The position numbers were made by a program, and so were the translations under genes. A model generated the notes under the pieces. That model worked only from the letters and a program-made list of their open reading frames with translations, searched no databases and was not told the DNA's origin. A stretch of DNA of 64,000 nucleotides from Pseudoalteromonas sp. OOF1S-7 (GTDB lineage Bacteria; Pseudomonadota; Gammaproteobacteria; Enterobacterales; Alteromonadaceae), in the NCBI RefSeq assembly GCF_022347765.1, contig NZ_JAKRFZ010000021.1:1-64000 (forward strand), written 5' to 3'. Every line of letters begins with the position of its first letter. Position 1 is the first letter of the stretch. Positions 59,529-64,000 of the stretch are shown piece after piece.

Positions 59529-61331
59529 GTGAAACTAGCCATCACCCGCCCGGCCGGCAAAGGAACCTTGCTGGCGCAGCAGCTTGAAGCGCAGGGAGTC
59601 CAGTGTGACTGTACCCCCGTACTGGAGCTGGTAAAACTGCCTGTCAGCGAGGCCGAACTGGCGCCCATTGTGGATGCCGAGCAGCTGATCTTCATTTCTC
59701 AGGATGCCGTGCACTATCTGGCACAGCACCAGCCTGATTTTTCTCCCGATTGTCAGTTTTTCGCCGTAGGCGAGCAGACTGCAGCCGCCATCGAGGCCTG
59801 TTTTGGTCGCCGTGCGCGTGTGCCAAAGCAACATGACTCAGAGGGGTTACTCGCGCTGACCGAGCTGCAACAGGTTGAAGACAAACGGGTTGTGGTGGTC
59901 AAAGGGCGTGGTGGCCGTACCCTGATCAGTCAAATGCTGAAACAGCGTGGCGCGTTGCTATCGCATTGTGTGGTGTATGAGCGGATCCCGGCTGCGACGG
60001 GTTCTGATATCTGGTTGGACCACTGGCAAAGGCAGGGTATTGACGGTATAGTGATCACCAGTAATGCGGCCATTGATGCCGTTTTTAATACCCAGCAGAG
60101 CGAATTACTGAACTGGCTGAGCAGTCGCCGGTTTTATCTGGTCAGTCAACGCAGTGCTGAATACCTTCGCGAACAATACGCGATAGAGGACAAACAAATC
60201 GCCATCAGTGCAGGGGCAGATAACGATGCGTTACTGGCCTGCATTATGGACAATCAGCCCCGCCAAGGTGGAACTATGACAGAACAACAACAAAGTCACT
60301 CAGGCCCTCAGTCTTCGGGCAAGGCAGCCAAACCCGCAGCCGTTTCAGACAACAAAGTCAGTAAAACTGCCGTACTGGCGCTGCTGGTGGCGTTGGCGTC
60401 CGGCGCCGGTGCTGCGGGTGTGTATTATCTTGGACAGCAGCAGCTGACCCAGTACCAGCAGGCTGTGGCTCAGTTGAACCGAGACAATCAGCAATTGCGC
60501 CAGGCACTGAGTGCCAGCGAGCAAACGCTGGCTGCGCTGAATACGCAGGTGAGCGAGCGCGAACAACAAGTTGAAAAACAACTGAGTGCACAAACTCAGG
60601 AGCTTGAACAGCGTCTGCAAAGCACGTTACAGGCTGCTAAACAACAGCTTGGCGGTGCTCAGAAAGCCGAAATCAACGCGCTGATCCGCAGCGTTGAGTT
60701 TCAGGCGAATATTCAACGCCACTACCTAGCGGCGGGGGCGACGCTTACACGTTTGCATGATCTGGTGCGCTCGCAAAGTAATACAACGGCAGTGCAAACC
60801 GCCATTGCCGCCGATCTGGCCCTGCTCAATGCGCAGCCGAAACCTCAGCAAGAAGCGCTGTATCTGGACTTGCACGGCTATATTAGCCAGGCTGACGAAT
60901 TACCGTTACAGGTGATGACCAAACCGGCGCAGCAATACAGTGAGCAGAGTGAACTGACCGAGCAGGTGAGTGACTGGAAAGCCAATGCCTGGCGCTCCTG
61001 GCTCAAAATTCAGGATCAGTTTATTAAGGTGCGCTCGCATGATAAACCTGTCATCGATCCGCTACTGGACGGTGAAGAGCAGCAGCTTATTCGGGCCCAG
61101 TTGAGCAGTTATTTGCGTCAGGCGCAGACGGCCCTGATGCAGCATCAGCAAAGTGTTTATTTCACAGCCCTGGAAGGGGCAAGCGCAACCTTAGCGCGTT
61201 ATTACCGTACCCAGGACAGTGCGGTGGCGGCAATGCAAACCGGCCTGAAAGTATTACAGCAGCAAGAGTTTACAACGCAACGCGTGCTTGAGCTGCAAAC
61301 CCCGCAGACGGTGAAGGAGTGGTTACAATGA
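59529..61331 (+). CDS. hemDX: Uroporphyrinogen-III synthase fused to HemX (HemDX)
   Basis: One frame of 600 codons without a stop encodes HemD (about residues 1-249: KLAITRPAGKG, VVKGRGGR, ITSNAAID) and then a HemX-type protein with a membrane helix (AVLALLVALASGAGAAGVYYL), a long Gln-rich coiled coil and the C-terminal domain. HemD closes and flips ring D; HemX has no proven reaction. The GTG at 59529 is the family start; the frame opens further upstream at 59391 inside hemC but those residues are out-of-frame hemC. At 60276 an ATG preceded by AAGGTGG begins MTEQQQSH, so HemX alone could also be made. Confidence 0.88.
   Translation: MKLAITRPAGKGTLLAQQLEAQGVQCDCTPVLELVKLPVSEAELAPIVDAEQLIFISQDAVHYLAQHQPDFSPDCQFFAVGEQTAAAIEACFGRRARVPKQHDSEGLLALTELQQVEDKRVVVVKGRGGRTLISQMLKQRGALLSHCVVYERIPAATGSDIWLDHWQRQGIDGIVITSNAAIDAVFNTQQSELLNWLSSRRFYLVSQRSAEYLREQYAIEDKQIAISAGADNDALLACIMDNQPRQGGTMTEQQQSHSGPQSSGKAAKPAAVSDNKVSKTAVLALLVALASGAGAAGVYYLGQQQLTQYQQAVAQLNRDNQQLRQALSASEQTLAALNTQVSEREQQVEKQLSAQTQELEQRLQSTLQAAKQQLGGAQKAEINALIRSVEFQANIQRHYLAAGATLTRLHDLVRSQSNTTAVQTAIAADLALLNAQPKPQQEALYLDLHGYISQADELPLQVMTKPAQQYSEQSELTEQVSDWKANAWRSWLKIQDQFIKVRSHDKPVIDPLLDGEEQQLIRAQLSSYLRQAQTALMQHQQSVYFTALEGASATLARYYRTQDSAVAAMQTGLKVLQQQEFTTQRVLELQTPQTVKEWLQ
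60262..60278 (+). promoter_or_regulatory. Internal ribosome-binding site and start for HemX
   Basis: CCAAGGTGGAACTATG gives a good Shine-Dalgarno sequence at proper spacing before an in-frame ATG, exactly where HemX starts in organisms with separate genes. Confidence 0.6.
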
Positions 61332-62431
61332 CACGCACACTGATCTCAGTCATGGTGCTGCTGGGTGTGCTGGCGGCGGGTCACTTGCTGATCGATGAAA
61401 AAGGCTATTTACTGGTTGCGGTGAACAACTACACCATAGAAACCTCCCTGTTTGCACTTGGTGTCATGCTGATTTTTGCACTGCTGCTGGGGTCTTTGCT
61501 ATTGAATCTGGCCGGAACCGTTTGGCGGGCATTTGCCCGCAGTCGTGGCTGGTTGAAAGGCCGTAAAAGCAAACGTCAGCAACAGGCTTTTGAAGCTGTG
61601 CTGTGGGCATGTATCAATGGCGATGACGAACAATTACAGCAGGCCATGAGTATCGCTGATTTACCAGACCAGTGGCAGGATCAGCAGCGTGCAATGGCTG
61701 CACGGGTTGCATTGCAGCAGCAACAGCCAGCTCAGGCCCTGGCACAGCTACAGGCGATGTCGCCAGAGTCACAAGGTCAGGTGGCTAAGTTGTGGCTGGA
61801 AGCGAATCAGGGTGAACAGGCACTGTTGTTACTTGGCGCACAAATGGACGAGAAAAAAGTCTCGGACAATGTCGTGGCCAGTTATCTGGAAGCTTTGCTC
61901 CAGGCCAGGCAAGGGCAGCAGGCACTGGCACTGATCCAGCAAAGACACAAACAGCTGGGCTGGTCTGAATCGCGCTGGCAACAGTACCTGCATGCTTTGT
62001 TTGCCATTGACGACAACTCGGCTCAGACCACGTTTAATGCACTGCCCAAAGCGTTACGACCGTTGGCAGCCCCGGCGCTGACTCAACAGGCGCTGCGTCT
62101 GGGTCAATTTGATGCGGTGCGCGGAGACTTATTAAAATACCTGAAAAAAGGTCAGTATCAGCAGCTCGCCGAGGCCTTACAATATGCCGGCAGTTCCGAC
62201 CCTGAATTGCGCAAACTGATCCAGGCGGCACTGCAGAAGCAGCCGGAGCAGGCCGAGTTATTATTCAGTCTGGCGTGCCTGGCCAATGCTGAAGGAGAGC
62301 ATGAACTGGCGGCCAAGATTTTCGATACACTGGCAAAATCCCCCTGGCAGGCATTGTGGCAACAGCAGGCTGAGCAGGCTTACGCCAAAAGCGGGCAGTT
62401 TGATAAAGCCTACCTGTTGGCCACGCAGTAG
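61328..62431 (+). CDS. hemY: HemY, membrane TPR protein of the haem operon
   Basis: The 367-residue protein has two membrane helices (about residues 4-22 and 40-65), then TPR-like helical repeats. This is the gammaproteobacterial HemY, not protoporphyrinogen oxidase. Start ATG at 61328 overlaps the hemDX stop as ATGA. It ends the operon; a terminator follows. Confidence 0.88.
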   Translation: MTRTLISVMVLLGVLAAGHLLIDEKGYLLVAVNNYTIETSLFALGVMLIFALLLGSLLLNLAGTVWRAFARSRGWLKGRKSKRQQQAFEAVLWACINGDDEQLQQAMSIADLPDQWQDQQRAMAARVALQQQQPAQALAQLQAMSPESQGQVAKLWLEANQGEQALLLLGAQMDEKKVSDNVVASYLEALLQARQGQQALALIQQRHKQLGWSESRWQQYLHALFAIDDNSAQTTFNALPKALRPLAAPALTQQALRLGQFDAVRGDLLKYLKKGQYQQLAEALQYAGSSDPELRKLIQAALQKQPEQAELLFSLACLANAEGEHELAAKIFDTLAKSPWQALWQQQAEQAYAKSGQFDKAYLLATQ

Positions 62432-62450
62432 CCCCAAGAGACACATTAGA

Positions 62451-62475
62451 AACCGGTCTGCCAGACCGGTTTTTT
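62451..62475 (+). terminator. Rho-independent terminator of the hem operon
   Basis: AACCGGTCTG and CAGACCGGTT pair with almost no loop and are followed by six Ts, 20 bases after the hemY stop. Confidence 0.85.
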
Positions 62476-62551
62476 GTACCAATTTTCCCTGCAAATTGAC
62501 CCCGCATTGAGAGTGCCTGATGCTAATTTGTCACTTTGCGGATATTTGTCC

Positions 62552-62579
62552 TTGAAACTACACTTAAGCTGCGTATGAT
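62552..62579 (+). promoter_or_regulatory. Sigma-70 promoter of add
   Basis: TTGAAA and TATGAT are separated by 16 bases, ending 32 bases before the start codon. Confidence 0.55.
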
Positions 62580-62611
62580 CTGAAAAATTTTATCTGCAAT
62601 CCGGGTGCCTT

Positions 62612-63607
62612 ATGATCAATACCAAACTACCTTTACTTGATTTACACCGCCACTTAGACGGTAATGTGCGTGCTGAGACCATTTTAGACCTCGGTCAGAA
62701 GTTCAATATGCCGCTGCCTGCGTACGATGTGGAAGGGCTAAGGCCACACGTTCAGGTTATAGATAATGCGCCAAACCTGATGGCCTTTCTGGCTAAGCTG
62801 GACTGGGGCGTAAAGGTGCTGGGGGATTATGATGCCTGTCGCCGTATTGCAGTTGAAAATGTCGAAGATGCTATTGCCCAGAAGATGGATTACACTGAAT
62901 TGCGTTTCAGCCCGTACTATATGGCCAAAACCCATAACCTGCATCCACAGGGCGTGGTGGAAGCCGTGGTCGACGGGATAAAAGCCGCGACGCGCGGGCA
63001 GGATATCCAGGTAAACCTGATTGGTATTATGTCGCGCACTTTTGGTGTTGAAAAATGCCAGTATGAGCTGGATGCCCTGTTAGCGTTCAAAAACGATTTA
63101 GTGGCTGTTGATTTGGCCGGAGATGAAATTGGTTTTCCGGGTGCCTTGTTTATCGACCACTTTAAGCAAGTACGCGATGCCTATCTGGGGGCAACGATCC
63201 ATGCCGGAGAAGCAGAAGGTGCCAGCAGCATCTGGCAGGCGATCAACGAATTGGGCGCAACGCGTATCGGTCATGGCGTAAAAGCCATTGAAGATCCTGA
63301 ATTGATGAATTACCTGCGGGACAATCGCATTGGTATTGAGTCTTGCCTGACCAGCAATTTGCAAACCAGCACGGTGGCGAGTATAGAAACACATCCTCTT
63401 AAACAATTCTTAGACCACGGTATTCTGGCGACAATCAATACCGATGATCCGGCCGTACAAGGCGTGGAGCTGGACAATGAGTTTGAAAAAGCCGCCCCAC
63501 TGGCGGGTCTCAGTGAGTCGGATATCCGCCAGGCACAAAAGAATGCAATTGAAATCGCCTTCTTAAGCGATTCAGACAAGCAGGCGCTGTTGCAAAAATA
63601 CGCCTAA
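62612..63607 (+). CDS. add: Adenosine deaminase
   Basis: The 331-residue protein has the zinc site LLDLHRHLDGNVR, catalytic HAGEAEGASS, HGVKAIEDP and the second zinc Asp in NTDDPAVQG. It deaminates adenosine and deoxyadenosine in purine salvage. It is monocistronic with its own promoter. Confidence 0.95.
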   Translation: MINTKLPLLDLHRHLDGNVRAETILDLGQKFNMPLPAYDVEGLRPHVQVIDNAPNLMAFLAKLDWGVKVLGDYDACRRIAVENVEDAIAQKMDYTELRFSPYYMAKTHNLHPQGVVEAVVDGIKAATRGQDIQVNLIGIMSRTFGVEKCQYELDALLAFKNDLVAVDLAGDEIGFPGALFIDHFKQVRDAYLGATIHAGEAEGASSIWQAINELGATRIGHGVKAIEDPELMNYLRDNRIGIESCLTSNLQTSTVASIETHPLKQFLDHGILATINTDDPAVQGVELDNEFEKAAPLAGLSESDIRQAQKNAIEIAFLSDSDKQALLQKYA

Positions 63608-63625
63608 CCCTGCGTGTTAAGCTGC

Positions 63626-64000
63626 TCAGTGTGCTGAGCAGCTTAAGTAATTTTCTTTCAGTGCGTTAAGCACCTGGCTGCGGGTCACTACCGCGACCAC
63701 CTTATCATGTTCGATAACCGGGTAAATTTTTGGTTTGTCCTGTTGCATCTGTGTGGCTAAGTCGACCACTGTGGTGGTTTTACTGACCGTCAGAGCCTCT
63801 TTACGCATCAACTGGCCAACCCGAGTGGCACCATCGCAGAAGTAACTACTTTGTAGTAGCGGTGCCAGCAATTGTTGTTCTGAAATAAAGCCCACCAGTT
63901 TGCCTTCATGATCCTGCACCGGCGCACCGAATAGGGCGAATTTTTCGAGCTGTACAATGGCGTCGGTGATTTCAGTATCGGGTGTGATCAGTGGAAACTG
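63626..64000 (-). CDS. CBS-domain protein, 5' end beyond the window
   Basis: The frame stays open from its stop at 63626 to the window end, so the protein is longer than the 124 residues seen. They hold a tandem CBS pair: GAPVQDHEGKLVGFISEQQL then VGQLMRKEALTV and KIYPVIEHDKVVAVVTRSQ. CBS pairs bind adenine nucleotides. No catalytic domain is visible in this part. It converges on add. Confidence 0.82.
   Translation of the reverse strand, partial: QFPLITPDTEITDAIVQLEKFALFGAPVQDHEGKLVGFISEQQLLAPLLQSSYFCDGATRVGQLMRKEALTVSKTTTVVDLATQMQQDKPKIYPVIEHDKVVAVVTRSQVLNALKENYLSCSAH

Overview
The window reads as chromosomal DNA of a marine gammaproteobacterium, most likely Pseudoalteromonas or a close relative in Alteromonadales. 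This rests on moderate GC, on the gene order yigB-like/xerC/DUF484/dapF/lysA/lptM facing cyaY and hemC-hemD-hemX-hemY, on abundant sensory and secreted-protease genes, and on recognisable protein families. The genus is inferred from memory of gene order and sequence style; no search was run.

Layout. 1-480: a fragment resembling the 3' end of 5S rRNA, an intrinsic terminator and a palindromic element. 481-3832: a Fur-box-controlled iron-starvation block (fagA-like, fumC, then two cysteine-rich lipoproteins). 4007-9720: a methyltransferase facing an operon of hybrid kinase, secreted alpha/beta hydrolase and FemAB/GNAT-like protein. 9740-13385: an AsnC-type regulator divergent from a PrnB-like haem protein and a kynureninase-like PLP enzyme, with a metallo-beta-lactamase-fold hydrolase facing them. 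13699-20696: a LysR/NTF2-like divergent pair, a cytokinin-dehydrogenase-like flavoprotein lacking the usual FAD-linking His, an ABC exporter, and speE-speD. 21119-22801: a secreted protein, a tandem array of degenerate tRNA-Ser 3'-end plus terminator modules, a multi-hairpin tRNA-like element, and two tRNA-Ser genes. 23098-28274: lipid kinase, two regulators/transporters, DUF2884 and cytochrome c' proteins. 28639-32709: a very large S8 protease with a GlyGly-CTERM-like tail.

32943-37835: DUF2721/thioredoxin-like pair, YqaA, the tetrahydromonapterin set folX-folE-folM, nadE and yceH. 37967-51752: a second hybrid kinase, a penicillin-acylase-family Ntn hydrolase, a diguanylate cyclase, a DMT exporter, an RluF-like pseudouridine synthase, a retropepsin-like protease, a sugar-nucleotide reductase, an unrecognised secreted protein and a POT peptide transporter. 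51869-62431: the conserved cell-wall/haem block, leftward yigB-xerC-DUF484-dapF-lysA-lptM and rightward cyaY-esterase-DUF2914-hemC-hemDX-hemY. 62612-64000: adenosine deaminase and a CBS-domain protein cut by the window end.

Most of the window is ordinary core and shell genome. The parts I find least ordinary are the PrnB-like/kynureninase-like pair, the tRNA-Ser-derived module array with its tRNA-shaped multi-hairpin element, the hemD-hemX fusion with an internal start signal, and the flavoprotein with a Tyr in place of the FAD-linking His.
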